A stretch of 5,680 bases of DNA from NCBI GenBank assembly GCA_025362615.1, contig JANYFQ010000689.1:1-5680 (forward strand). Reading direction: 5' to 3'. Positions 1 to 5,680 of the stretch are shown piece after piece. The notes beneath the pieces are model-generated. The model ran no database searches. It was not told where the DNA came from and saw only the letters and a program-made list of their open reading frames with translations. Origin of the DNA: Hymenobacter sp. (GTDB lineage Bacteria; Bacteroidota; Bacteroidia; Cytophagales; Hymenobacteraceae). Numbering within the stretch: position 1 is the stretch's first letter; the number at the start of each line of letters is the position of its first letter. A program made the translations under genes and the position numbers.

Positions 1-528
1 GTTGGTGAGCGAGGGGGCCACGCAGTTCACGCGGATGCCCACGGCGGCATACTCGGCGGCCAGGGCGCGGGTGAGGCCCTCCACCGCCGCCTTGGCCGTG
101 GCAATGCTGGCGTGAAAGCTCATGCCCGTGTCGGCTGCCACAGTGCTGAACAGCACCACCGAAGCCCCGCCTTCAGCCTTTTTGAGGCGCTTCATGCAGG
201 CTTGCAGCACCCGCACCGCGCCCAGTACATTGAGGTTGAAATCGGCCGTAAAATCCTCGGCCGGAATGCGCTCGAAGGGCCGCAGCTTGATGCTGCCGGG
301 GCAGTACACGAGGCCGTGCAGCGTGTCGGGCAGGCCGTCGAGGGCGGTGCCCACGGGCTGGGTGGCATCGTAAACGATGTGCGTGGTACCCAGCGCTTCC
401 AGCTCGGGCGGGAGGCTGCGCGAAGCGGTGTAGAGGCGGGCACCGAGGCCGTGGAGCAGCGTGGCCGTGGCCAGGCCAATGCCCGACGAAGCGCCGACGA
501 GCAGGATGTTTTTGTCCGAAAAATTCAT
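1..528 (-). CDS. Atypical SDR-family oxidoreductase, 3' end cut by window edge
   Basis: This is the N-terminal 176 residues of a short-chain dehydrogenase/reductase; the C-terminus lies beyond base 1. The Rossmann nucleotide-binding loop is GASSGIG at residues 12-18. An SR pair at 36-37, at the end of the second strand, suggests NADP(H) preference. The usual NNAG strand reads YCPGS (75-79), the structural Asn is N100 (NLNVLG), and the catalytic Ser is probably S128 (FSTVA). The active-site lysine is K146, within AKAAVEGLTRALAAEYA, but the residue four before it, where YxxxK needs Tyr, is Ile142. The segment IRVNCVAPSLTN closes the visible part. The reading frame is clean throughout, so this looks like a divergent SDR subgroup rather than a broken gene. 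The start was chosen because GASSGIG then sits at the usual distance from the N-terminus and a TAAGTTTG promoter element lies 30 bases upstream. The substrate is unknown. The gene lies 68 bases after the lipoprotein stop codon, on the same strand. Confidence 0.9.
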   Translation of the reverse strand, partial: MNFSDKNILLVGASSGIGLATATLLHGLGARLYTASRSLPPELEALGTTHIVYDATQPVGTALDGLPDTLHGLVYCPGSIKLRPFERIPAEDFTADFNLNVLGAVRVLQACMKRLKKAEGGASVVLFSTVAADTGMSFHASIATAKAAVEGLTRALAAEYAAVGIRVNCVAPSLTN

Positions 529-558
529 GCGGGATGGGGCAAATTGGCAGTTGCCTCA

Positions 559-566
559 CAAACTTA
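559..566 (-). promoter_or_regulatory. Candidate Bacteroidota -7 element for the SDR gene
   Basis: Read on the minus strand this is TAAGTTTG, an exact match to the Bacteroidota sigma-A -7 consensus TAnnTTTG. Thirty bases separate it from the SDR start codon at 528, so the leader would be about 25 nt. I see no clear TTG-type -33 element at the expected distance, which lowers confidence. If real, the SDR gene can be transcribed independently of the lipoprotein gene before it. Confidence 0.5.
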
Positions 567-596
567 CGGACTTGCGCGAAGGTTTGCGCCGGTAGT

Positions 597-1172
597 TCAG
601 AAAGACGGTTTCAGGTCGAATGCGCCCTCGGTGAGCGCGGCGGCCGGAGCGCCGTTCTGGGCCGCAAAATGCAACACAAACGTGCCGCTGACTTGCCTCT
701 TCACGGAGTCCCACTGGGTGATGATGACTTCGGCAGGCTGCTGACTGTCCAGTAGTTGTGGCGGAACGAGCGTGGTGAAGCCGTTGCTGTTGTCGCGCAT
801 CAGCCGCCGAAAGGTTGTGCGGGCCGCATCGGGCCGGTAGCGGCCCAGCCCCCGAAACCGGGGCAATGCCCACTCCAGCTCGTGCGTCACGTAGCCGGGC
901 CGTTGCACGTTCTGCTTATCGGCGCTGCGAACGACAAGGCCGGAGTCGGGGTCAAAAAAGACATCGACTGGCGGGTAGCGGTTGCCGCCGAACACCGACG
1001 AAATAACGCTGCCGTAGTTGTGGGCCACCACCGGCAAGCCGTTCAGGCGATAAACCACCGTGTTGGTGCCCAAAACCGGCGGGGTTGGCAACGCTGGCTC
1101 AACGTCGTCGGCGGTGAGGGTGCAGCCCGTCGCCCAAACCAAGCTGGCAAGTAAGAAGAAGTTGTTTTTCAT
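597..1172 (-). CDS. Small lipoprotein with DUF6252-like C-terminus, function unknown
   Basis: The product has 191 residues. It opens with MKNNFFLLASLVWATGC, a lysine followed by a hydrophobic run and a lipobox-like ATGC, so Cys17 is the likely lipidated residue and the protein is predicted to sit in the cell envelope. Residues about 18-35 form a Pro/Asp-rich tether. The body is beta-rich without further membrane segments. The last 40 residues (148-188) follow a pattern seen in small Bacteroidota lipoproteins annotated as DUF6252: an I-T-x-x-D strand, VSGTF at 161-165, then a turn and TEGAFDL at 181-187. The YRLNGLPV segment (41-48) would be the matching first strand. That family assignment is from memory of the pattern and is tentative; the molecular role is unknown. 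The start is the only one that gives a signal peptide. No Shine-Dalgarno tract is present; a T7 run lies just before the start. It follows the upstream exported-protein gene by 29 bases, suggesting one transcript. Confidence 0.82.
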   Translation of the reverse strand: MKNNFFLLASLVWATGCTLTADDVEPALPTPPVLGTNTVVYRLNGLPVVAHNYGSVISSVFGGNRYPPVDVFFDPDSGLVVRSADKQNVQRPGYVTHELEWALPRFRGLGRYRPDAARTTFRRLMRDNSNGFTTLVPPQLLDSQQPAEVIITQWDSVKRQVSGTFVLHFAAQNGAPAAALTEGAFDLKPSF

Positions 1173-1201
1173 GGCAAAAAAAGCGACTCGAATGTGCTGA
1201 C

Positions 1202-1786
1202 TTACTGGTCACTGATTCCCAGCCAAATTGTAACCAGTACACAATAAACGGTTTGCTGCGGGTTGTAATTGGCTTGTCCGGCAATACCAAGCCGAAACGG
1301 CTGGCCGTCGAACGCTGGCGACAAGTACCCGATTTCGAGGGGCAGGCCCAGGGCGCGGTAGTCACGGTAGCTGTAATAATGGGTGCCGTCGGTGCTCAAC
1401 AGGCCGCTTTCGCGCAAGGTGTAGCGATACTCGCCCAGGGTTCGGCCGTCCAGGTACGCCAATCCTGCCGCGCCGTACAGCGTCGAGCGGCCCACCACCA
1501 GCGGGTAGCCCAGCAGCGCGGCAACTTCCAGTTGACTGTTGTAGGTGCTGAGGTTGTCGCCGAACAGCGACGAGGTTGGACCCGCCTTCGGTCCCCACCA
1601 TTTGCCGCGCAGGCGGCCGTAGGCCAGCAGATGCCGGCCGTAGTAGCCGCCGTGCATTTCGAGTCCATTGCCCGCACCAAAGCCCACCGCCCATTTGGCC
1701 GGGGTAGGAGGAACGGCTGACGAAATTGGGGCCGACTGGGCCGCTACTGCCAACGGTAAAGTCATAATAATTATAATTCTAAACAT
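1202..1786 (-). CDS. Small exported beta-rich protein, possible outer-membrane beta-barrel
   Basis: The product has 194 residues and I do not recognise a family. It begins MFRIIIIMTLPLAVAAQS, a signal peptide with Arg3, an Ile-rich core and a likely cleavage around residues 15-17. The mature part has no hydrophobic helix. It alternates polar/aromatic and small hydrophobic residues in stretches that look like amphipathic strands: roughly 48-63, 85-99, 101-114, 143-157, 164-175 and 179-191. This resembles small 8-strand outer-membrane barrels of Bacteroidota. The last strand (TIWLGI) is followed by SDQ, so the chain does not end in the usual terminal aromatic residue. An in-frame ATG 57 bases further upstream (1843) was rejected: the extra 19 residues would bury the signal peptide, and the TATATTTG promoter element lies inside that extension. 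The first codons are much richer in A and T than the rest of the gene. It heads the minus-strand group and faces away from pyc. Confidence 0.75.
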   Translation of the reverse strand: MFRIIIIMTLPLAVAAQSAPISSAVPPTPAKWAVGFGAGNGLEMHGGYYGRHLLAYGRLRGKWWGPKAGPTSSLFGDNLSTYNSQLEVAALLGYPLVVGRSTLYGAAGLAYLDGRTLGEYRYTLRESGLLSTDGTHYYSYRDYRALGLPLEIGYLSPAFDGQPFRLGIAGQANYNPQQTVYCVLVTIWLGISDQ

Positions 1787-1819
1787 AAAAAAAGGTGATT
1801 TTAGGTCGATGAGACATCT

Positions 1820-1827
1820 CAAATATA
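1820..1827 (-). promoter_or_regulatory. Candidate -7 element for the exported-protein gene
   Basis: The minus strand reads TATATTTG, an exact match to TAnnTTTG. Thirty-three bases separate it from the start codon at 1786, giving a leader of roughly 28 nt. It lies downstream of the alternative upstream ATG at 1843 and so argues for the shorter protein. I could not find a convincing -33 TTG. Confidence 0.55.
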
Positions 1828-1870
1828 AGTCGCCGCGTTTCATTGCGGGCCTCTGCCCGGCTATTTCCCG

Positions 1871-1878
1871 TAGCTTCG
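1871..1878 (+). promoter_or_regulatory. Candidate -7 element for pyc
   Basis: TAGCTTCG differs from TAnnTTTG at one position and lies 30 bases before the pyc ATG, the same distance as the exact matches in front of two other genes here. A TTG at 1843-1845 could act as a -33 element, but its 25-base spacing is longer than usual. This is a positional argument more than a strong motif match. Confidence 0.35.
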
Positions 1879-1908
1879 CCCCCGCATCCCACCCATTCTC
1901 ACTTCCGC

Positions 1909-4900
1909 ATGAAAATCACCAAACTCCTCGTCGCCAACCGGGGCGAAATCGCCATCCGCGTCTTCCGCGCCGCCACCGAACTCGGCATTCCGACGGTGGC
2001 CGTGTACACCTACGAAGACCGGTACTCGCTGCACCGCTACAAGGCCGACGAAGCCTACCAGATTGGCCGCGACGACGACCCGCTCAAGCCTTACCTCGAC
2101 ATTGAGGGCATTTTGCGGGTAGCTAAAGCCAACGGGGCCAACGCCATCCACCCCGGCTACGGTTTCCTGAGCGAGAACGCCACCCTGGCCCGCCGCTGCG
2201 GCGAAGAAGGCATTATTTTCGTCGGCCCCCGGCCCGAAGTCATGGAAGCCCTCGGCGACAAGGTGCGAGCCAAAGCCGTGGCCCGCGAGTGCGGGGTGCC
2301 CCAAATCGAGAGCAGCGTGGCCGATTTGGTGGACTTCGAAACCGCCCGCACCGAGGCGCAACGTATCGGCTACCCCGTGATGCTCAAGGCCGCCAGCGGC
2401 GGCGGCGGGCGCGGAATGCGCATCATCCGCGACGACGAGCAACTCGAAAAAGGCTTTTTTGAGGCCCGCAACGAGGCCCTGAATGCCTTTGGCGACGACA
2501 CGGTTTTTTTGGAGAAGTTCGTCGAGCGGCCCAAGCACATTGAGGTGCAACTCGTCGGCGACCAGTACGGAAATTTGGTGCATTTGTACGAGCGCGACTG
2601 CTCGGTGCAGCGCCGCTTCCAGAAAGTGGTGGAGGTAGCGCCCGCCCTGGGCCTGTCCGAAAAGCTGCGTAACCTGCTCTACGACTACGCCTTACGCATC
2701 GGTCGCGCCGTGGGCTACGACAACGTGGGCACCGTCGAATTTCTGGTAAACCCCGAACTTGACCGCATTTATTTCATCGAAGTAAATCCGCGCATCCAGG
2801 TTGAACACACGGTGACGGAGATGATTACGGGGGTTGACTTGATTAAAACCCAACTCCACATCGCCAGCGGCCTGCCGCTCGACGCGCCCGAAATCGGCCT
2901 CGGCCCCGGCGTGGTGCCGCTCAACGTGGGCTACGCCATCCAGTGCCGCGTGACGACCGAAGACCCCGAAAACGACTTCAAGCCCGACTACGGCACCATC
3001 GTGGCCTACCGCTCGGCCGGCGGCTTTGGCATCCGGCTCGACCAAGGGTCAGTTTATCAGGGCGTTATCATCTCGCCGTTTTTCGATTCGCTGTTGGTGA
3101 AGGTGTCGGCCCACGCGCCCACGCTGGCCGGGGCGGCCCAAAAAATGCTGCGGGCGTTGGACGAGTTCCGCATTCGCGGCGTTCGGACCAACATTCAGTT
3201 CGTCCACAACATTGTGGCGAATGCTGATTTTCAGGCTGGTCAGGCAACGGTGGATTTTATCAAGGACAACCCCGGCCTCTTCAAGTTCAAGCCCCAACTC
3301 GACCGCGCCACCCGCCTGCTGGGCTTCGTGGGCGACGTGGTGGTGAACGGCCACCCCGAAGTCCGCGCTGCCCTCGACCCGCGCCGCCGCTTCCGCCGCC
3401 CCCACCAGCCCGCCGCCGACCCAATGGCCGCCCCCGCCCCCGGTACCAAGCAAAAATTGCAAGAGCTTGGCCCCGAAGGCTTTGCCAAGTGGCTCCGCGC
3501 CGACCCGCTCATCCACTACACCGACACTACTCTGCGCGACGCCCACCAAAGCCTGCTCGCCACGCGGATGCGGACCCACGACATGATGCGCGTGGCCGGA
3601 GCCTACGCCCGCCAGCACCCCCAAACCTTCAGCCTCGAGGTGTGGGGCGGTGCCACCTTCGACGTGGCCCTGCGCTTCCTGCACGAAGACCCCTGGGAAC
3701 GCCTCGCCCGCCTGCGCCAGGCCGTGCCCAACATTCTGTTGCAGATGCTCATACGCGGGGCCAACGGCGTGGGCTACAAAGCATATCCCGACAACCTCAC
3801 CGAACGCTTCGTGCAGCAAGCCGCCGAAACCGGAGTCGATGTGTTCCGCATTTTCGACTCTCTCAACTGGCTCAAAGGCATGGAAGCCTGCATCGGCTTC
3901 GTGCGCAACAAAACCGACCGCCTCGCCGAAGCCTGCATCTGCTACACCGGCGACATTCTGGACCCTAAACGCATCAAGTACAGCCTGGCTTATTACCTCA
4001 AACTAGCCAAGCAGTTGGAAGATGCCGGGGCGCATATTCTTTGCATCAAGGACATGGCCGGGCTGCTTAAGCCCTACGCCGCCAGCGAGTTGGTGGCCGG
4101 GCTGCGCGATGCCGTGCAACTGCCCATCCACCTGCACACCCACGACACGAGCAGCCTGCAAGCCGCCACCTACCTCAAAGCCGTGGAGGCGGGTGTGAAC
4201 GTGATTGACGTGGCGCTGGGGTCGCTCTCGGGCCTCACGTCGCAACCCAACTTCAACTCCGTGGTCGAGATGCTGCGGCACTCGTCCCGGCACCGCGAGT
4301 TCAACCAGCACTCGCTCAACGAGTTTAGCGACTACTGGGAGGCTGTGCGTGAAGTGTATTACCCGTTCGAGTGCGGGCTGCTGGCGGGCACGTCGGAGGT
4401 GTTTCAGCACGAGATTCCGGGCGGGCAATACTCTAATTTACGGCCGCAGGCGGCTTCGCTGGGCCTGCTCGACCAGTTTGAAACCATCAAGCAGCGGTTT
4501 GGCGAAGTGAATACGTTGTTTGGTGATATCGTGAAGGTTACGCCCAGCTCTAAAGTCGTTGGCGACATGGCCCTGTTTCTGGTCAGCAACAACCTCACGC
4601 CCGCCGACGTGCTCGAGCGCGGCGAAACCCTGAGCTTCCCCGAATCGGTGCGCGAGCTGCTGCGCGGCGACATCGGGCAGCCCGAAGGCGGCTGGCCCCC
4701 GCTGCTCCAAAAAATCGTCCTCAAGGACGAAATCCCCTTCACCGACCGCCCCAACGAACACCTGGCCCCGATAGATTTTGACCGGGAGTGGCCCGCGTTT
4801 CAGGAGAAATTTCCGGGCAGCAAGTTCACCGACCTGCTTTCTTACCTGCTCTACCCCAAGGTGTTCGAGGGCTATTGGGCGCACCGCCAGCAGTACGGCG

Positions 4901-5352
4901 ACGTGAGTATGGTGCCCACGCCCATCTTTTTCTACGGCCTGCAACCGGGCGAGGAAACCATCATCGAAATCGCGCGGGGCAAGTCCGTCATCGTCGGCCT
5001 GCAATCCGTCGGCCCCGTAAACGAGGACGGGATGCGGACCGTTTTCTTCAGCCTCAACGGCCAGACCCGCAACCTCGACGTGCGCGACAACGCCGTGTCC
5101 GTCACTAAAGTAAGCAACGTCAAAGCCGACAAAGCCAATTCGTGCCAGTTGGGCGCCCCGCTCCAGGGAATGTTGAGCAAGGTGCTGGTAAAAGCCGGCC
5201 AGGCGGTGGCCCGCAACGCCCCGCTCTTCGTCATCGAAGCCATGAAAATGGAAACCACCATCACCGCCCCGCACGATTTGACGGTAAGTCAGTTGCACCT
5301 CGAGGCCGGGGCCAGGGTGCAGGCCGACGACCTGGTGCTAACGGTGGGGTGA
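1909..5352 (+). CDS. pyc: Pyruvate carboxylase, single-chain, biotin-dependent
   Basis: This cytoplasmic enzyme carboxylates pyruvate to oxaloacetate using ATP and bicarbonate, replenishing the TCA cycle and feeding gluconeogenesis. The 1147-residue length is normal for the single-chain form. The biotin carboxylase domain (about 1-460) has LVANRGEIA, HPGYGFLSEN, K118, K160 with the glycine loop 164-169, ERDCSVQRRFQK ending at K239, E277, and EVNPRIQVEHT with E291 and R295. An Arg/Pro-rich linker (485-515) leads to the carboxyltransferase domain (about 520-995). That domain has LRDAHQS with R543, the metal ligand D544 and Q547; R616 in LIRGANGVGY; K714 in KDMAG, the lysine that is carboxylated; metal ligands H743 and H745; and T878 in VTPSSKVVGD. 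The region at about 1000-1070 matches the allosteric/tetramerisation part. The biotinyl domain (about 1080-1147) carries EAMKMET with biotinyl Lys1113. The ATG at 1909 gives the family N-terminus MKITKLLVANRG; a TTG 66 bases upstream is in frame but adds unrelated residues. Phe237 occupies a position that is usually His. No partner gene, such as a biotin ligase, is visible. Confidence 0.97.
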   Translation: MKITKLLVANRGEIAIRVFRAATELGIPTVAVYTYEDRYSLHRYKADEAYQIGRDDDPLKPYLDIEGILRVAKANGANAIHPGYGFLSENATLARRCGEEGIIFVGPRPEVMEALGDKVRAKAVARECGVPQIESSVADLVDFETARTEAQRIGYPVMLKAASGGGGRGMRIIRDDEQLEKGFFEARNEALNAFGDDTVFLEKFVERPKHIEVQLVGDQYGNLVHLYERDCSVQRRFQKVVEVAPALGLSEKLRNLLYDYALRIGRAVGYDNVGTVEFLVNPELDRIYFIEVNPRIQVEHTVTEMITGVDLIKTQLHIASGLPLDAPEIGLGPGVVPLNVGYAIQCRVTTEDPENDFKPDYGTIVAYRSAGGFGIRLDQGSVYQGVIISPFFDSLLVKVSAHAPTLAGAAQKMLRALDEFRIRGVRTNIQFVHNIVANADFQAGQATVDFIKDNPGLFKFKPQLDRATRLLGFVGDVVVNGHPEVRAALDPRRRFRRPHQPAADPMAAPAPGTKQKLQELGPEGFAKWLRADPLIHYTDTTLRDAHQSLLATRMRTHDMMRVAGAYARQHPQTFSLEVWGGATFDVALRFLHEDPWERLARLRQAVPNILLQMLIRGANGVGYKAYPDNLTERFVQQAAETGVDVFRIFDSLNWLKGMEACIGFVRNKTDRLAEACICYTGDILDPKRIKYSLAYYLKLAKQLEDAGAHILCIKDMAGLLKPYAASELVAGLRDAVQLPIHLHTHDTSSLQAATYLKAVEAGVNVIDVALGSLSGLTSQPNFNSVVEMLRHSSRHREFNQHSLNEFSDYWEAVREVYYPFECGLLAGTSEVFQHEIPGGQYSNLRPQAASLGLLDQFETIKQRFGEVNTLFGDIVKVTPSSKVVGDMALFLVSNNLTPADVLERGETLSFPESVRELLRGDIGQPEGGWPPLLQKIVLKDEIPFTDRPNEHLAPIDFDREWPAFQEKFPGSKFTDLLSYLLYPKVFEGYWAHRQQYGDVSMVPTPIFFYGLQPGEETIIEIARGKSVIVGLQSVGPVNEDGMRTVFFSLNGQTRNLDVRDNAVSVTKVSNVKADKANSCQLGAPLQGMLSKVLVKAGQAVARNAPLFVIEAMKMETTITAPHDLTVSQLHLEAGARVQADDLVLTVG

Positions 5353-5530
5353 GGATGGTGCCGGGCATCGGGTAGCGTCATCGTCTATTGGCTGCCCATT
5401 GCCCTGCCGATGCCGTTGTTTGCTTTGCCCAATTGTCTGATTTCAGCCATTTCTTTGCCCATGAGCCGACTATTGGGCCAAACGCGGCTACGACTGGTAC
5501 GTCGGATAATATCTGCTGTTACGCGGTGCC
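5353..5530. other. Intergenic stretch after pyc with no recognisable gene
   Basis: I see no convincing coding sequence here. An open frame begins at 5410 but runs through the palindromic repeats and resembles nothing I know. Structure is weak: an 8-base inverted repeat GGCATCGG (5364-5371) / CCGATGCC (5407-5414) with a 35-base spacer, a 7-base inverted repeat GCCCAAT (5427-5433) / ATTGGGC (5472-5478), and the direct repeat CTTTGCCCA at 5423 and 5453. None is followed by a T run, so no typical intrinsic terminator for pyc can be called. Confidence 0.5.
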
Positions 5531-5555
5531 CCGAACCCCGAAGGGGTTCAACAGC
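5531..5555 (+). repeat. Palindromic intergenic repeat, copy 1
   Basis: This 25-base element is repeated exactly at 5615-5639. Its core GAACCCCGAAGGGGTTC (5533-5549) is a perfect 7-bp hairpin with a GAA loop, followed by the non-palindromic tail AACAGC. The form, a short GC-rich hairpin plus tail in intergenic DNA, is that of a REP-like element. It could also form a transcript-end structure for pyc, although no T tract follows. Confidence 0.85.
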
Positions 5556-5559
5556 ACAG

Positions 5560-5594
5560 CCTTGGGTTGGCGACCAACGGGGGCCTACCCAGGG
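5560..5594 (+). repeat. Imperfect hairpin between the two repeat copies
   Basis: CCTTGGGT (5560-5567) can pair with ACCCAGGG (5587-5594) through eight pairs including one G-U. Inside it TGG-CGA-CCA (5568-5576) forms a small inner hairpin. It fills most of the 59-base spacer between the 25-base copies and suggests a structured composite element rather than two isolated repeats. Confidence 0.45.
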
Positions 5595-5614
5595 TCCGAT
5601 GACACCTCGCCCGG

Positions 5615-5639
5615 CCGAACCCCGAAGGGGTTCAACAGC
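5615..5639 (+). repeat. Palindromic intergenic repeat, copy 2
   Basis: It is identical over all 25 bases to 5531-5555 and starts exactly 84 bases after it, in the same orientation. The 7-bp GAACCCC/GGGGTTC hairpin lies at 5617-5633. Its right half is also the left arm of the larger inverted repeat that reaches the window edge. Confidence 0.85.
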
Positions 5640-5680
5640 CTTCGGCTCCCACGGCTGGCAAACCGAAGGCTGTTGAACCC
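5628..5680. repeat. 18-bp perfect inverted repeat, continuing past the window edge
   Basis: The left arm GGGTTCAACAGCCTTCGG (5628-5645) is exactly complementary to 5663-5680, with a 17-base loop (5646-5662). The right arm is an inverted third copy of the repeat tail and is cut by the end of the window, so the full inverted copy is probably longer. The strong stem could act as a transcription barrier or mark a composite REP-like element. I see no transposase or known insertion-sequence end. Confidence 0.8.

Larger units (their letters stand above)
1787..1908. promoter_or_regulatory. Divergent promoter region between the exported-protein gene and pyc
   Basis: This 122-base region separates two divergently transcribed genes. 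The half next to the minus-strand gene is distinctly AT-rich compared with the surrounding GC-rich coding DNA, and the AT-rich tract continues into that gene's signal-peptide codons. It contains a minus-strand TATATTTG and a plus-strand TAGCTTCG, each about 30 bases from its own start codon. No riboswitch, operator palindrome or Shine-Dalgarno sequence was recognised. The pyc leader just before the ATG is pyrimidine-rich (CATTCTCACTTCCGC). Confidence 0.6.

Noticed and set aside
1787..1843. N-terminal extension of the exported protein from an upstream ATG at 1843
   Set aside because: It would place a charged segment before a clear signal peptide, and it contains the likely -7 element of the gene.
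1843..1908. N-terminal extension of pyruvate carboxylase from an in-frame TTG at 1843
   Set aside because: The extra 22 residues are Pro/Arg/His-rich and unlike the family N-terminus, while MKITKLLVANRG from the ATG at 1909 matches it; the candidate promoter also lies within the extension.
2504..2510. T7 homopolymer inside pyc as a possible frameshift or phase-variation site
   Set aside because: The frame is intact on both sides. A single T7 run in a housekeeping gene is not enough to suggest programmed slippage.
4438..5298. Long minus-strand open frame of 286 codons opposite the end of pyc
   Set aside because: It is the complement of a highly conserved coding region in GC-rich DNA. The plus-strand frame has intact carboxyltransferase and biotinyl motifs, whereas the minus-strand product has no recognisable features.
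5364..5414. 8-base inverted repeat after pyc as an intrinsic terminator
   Set aside because: The 35-base spacer is too long for a terminator hairpin and no T run follows the right arm.
5410..5676. Open frame of 88 codons on the plus strand after pyc, containing PEPRRGSTA-like segments encoded by the repeats
   Set aside because: The similar peptide segments arise only because the 25-base DNA repeats are spaced by 84 bases, a multiple of three. The frame has no recognisable domain or start signal, and the palindromic structure explains the sequence better than coding does.
5531..5680. CRISPR array
   Set aside because: There are only two direct copies plus one inverted partial copy, the spacer is itself structured, and no cas gene is visible, so it does not have the regular repeat-spacer pattern of an array.

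Overview
The window comes from a GC-rich genome and most likely from a member of the Bacteroidota, probably a Hymenobacter-like bacterium of the Cytophagales. This is inferred from three observations. None of the four start codons has a purine-rich Shine-Dalgarno tract. Sequences matching or close to the Bacteroidota -7 element TAnnTTTG lie about 30 bases upstream of three of the genes. The protein types (small lipoprotein with a DUF6252-like end, small beta-rich exported protein, single-chain pyruvate carboxylase) also fit that phylum. No ribosomal RNA or other marker gene is present to settle the taxonomy.

Layout. Bases 1-1786 hold three genes on the minus strand, read right to left. They are a small exported beta-rich protein (1202-1786), a small lipoprotein with a DUF6252-like C-terminus (597-1172) and the N-terminal 176 residues of an atypical short-chain dehydrogenase/reductase (1-528, cut by the window edge). 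The first two are 29 bases apart and are probably co-transcribed. The dehydrogenase gene has its own candidate -7 element. A 122-base AT-rich divergent intergenic region (1787-1908) separates this group from the plus-strand gene for pyruvate carboxylase (1909-5352, 1147 aa), which fills most of the window. Downstream lie about 180 bases with no recognisable gene, followed by a cluster of palindromic repeats that runs off the right edge (5531-5680).

Function. Pyruvate carboxylase is the anaplerotic enzyme that makes oxaloacetate from pyruvate, and every catalytic motif is present. The minus-strand genes have no evident metabolic link to it: two are envelope proteins of unknown role, and the third is an SDR whose position for the catalytic tyrosine is occupied by isoleucine. 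No mobile element, CRISPR array, RNA gene or defence system is visible. The least explained DNA is the repeat cluster after pyc, which has two exact 25-base copies, nested hairpins and an 18-bp inverted repeat. I see no convincing evidence of a novel multi-gene system here.
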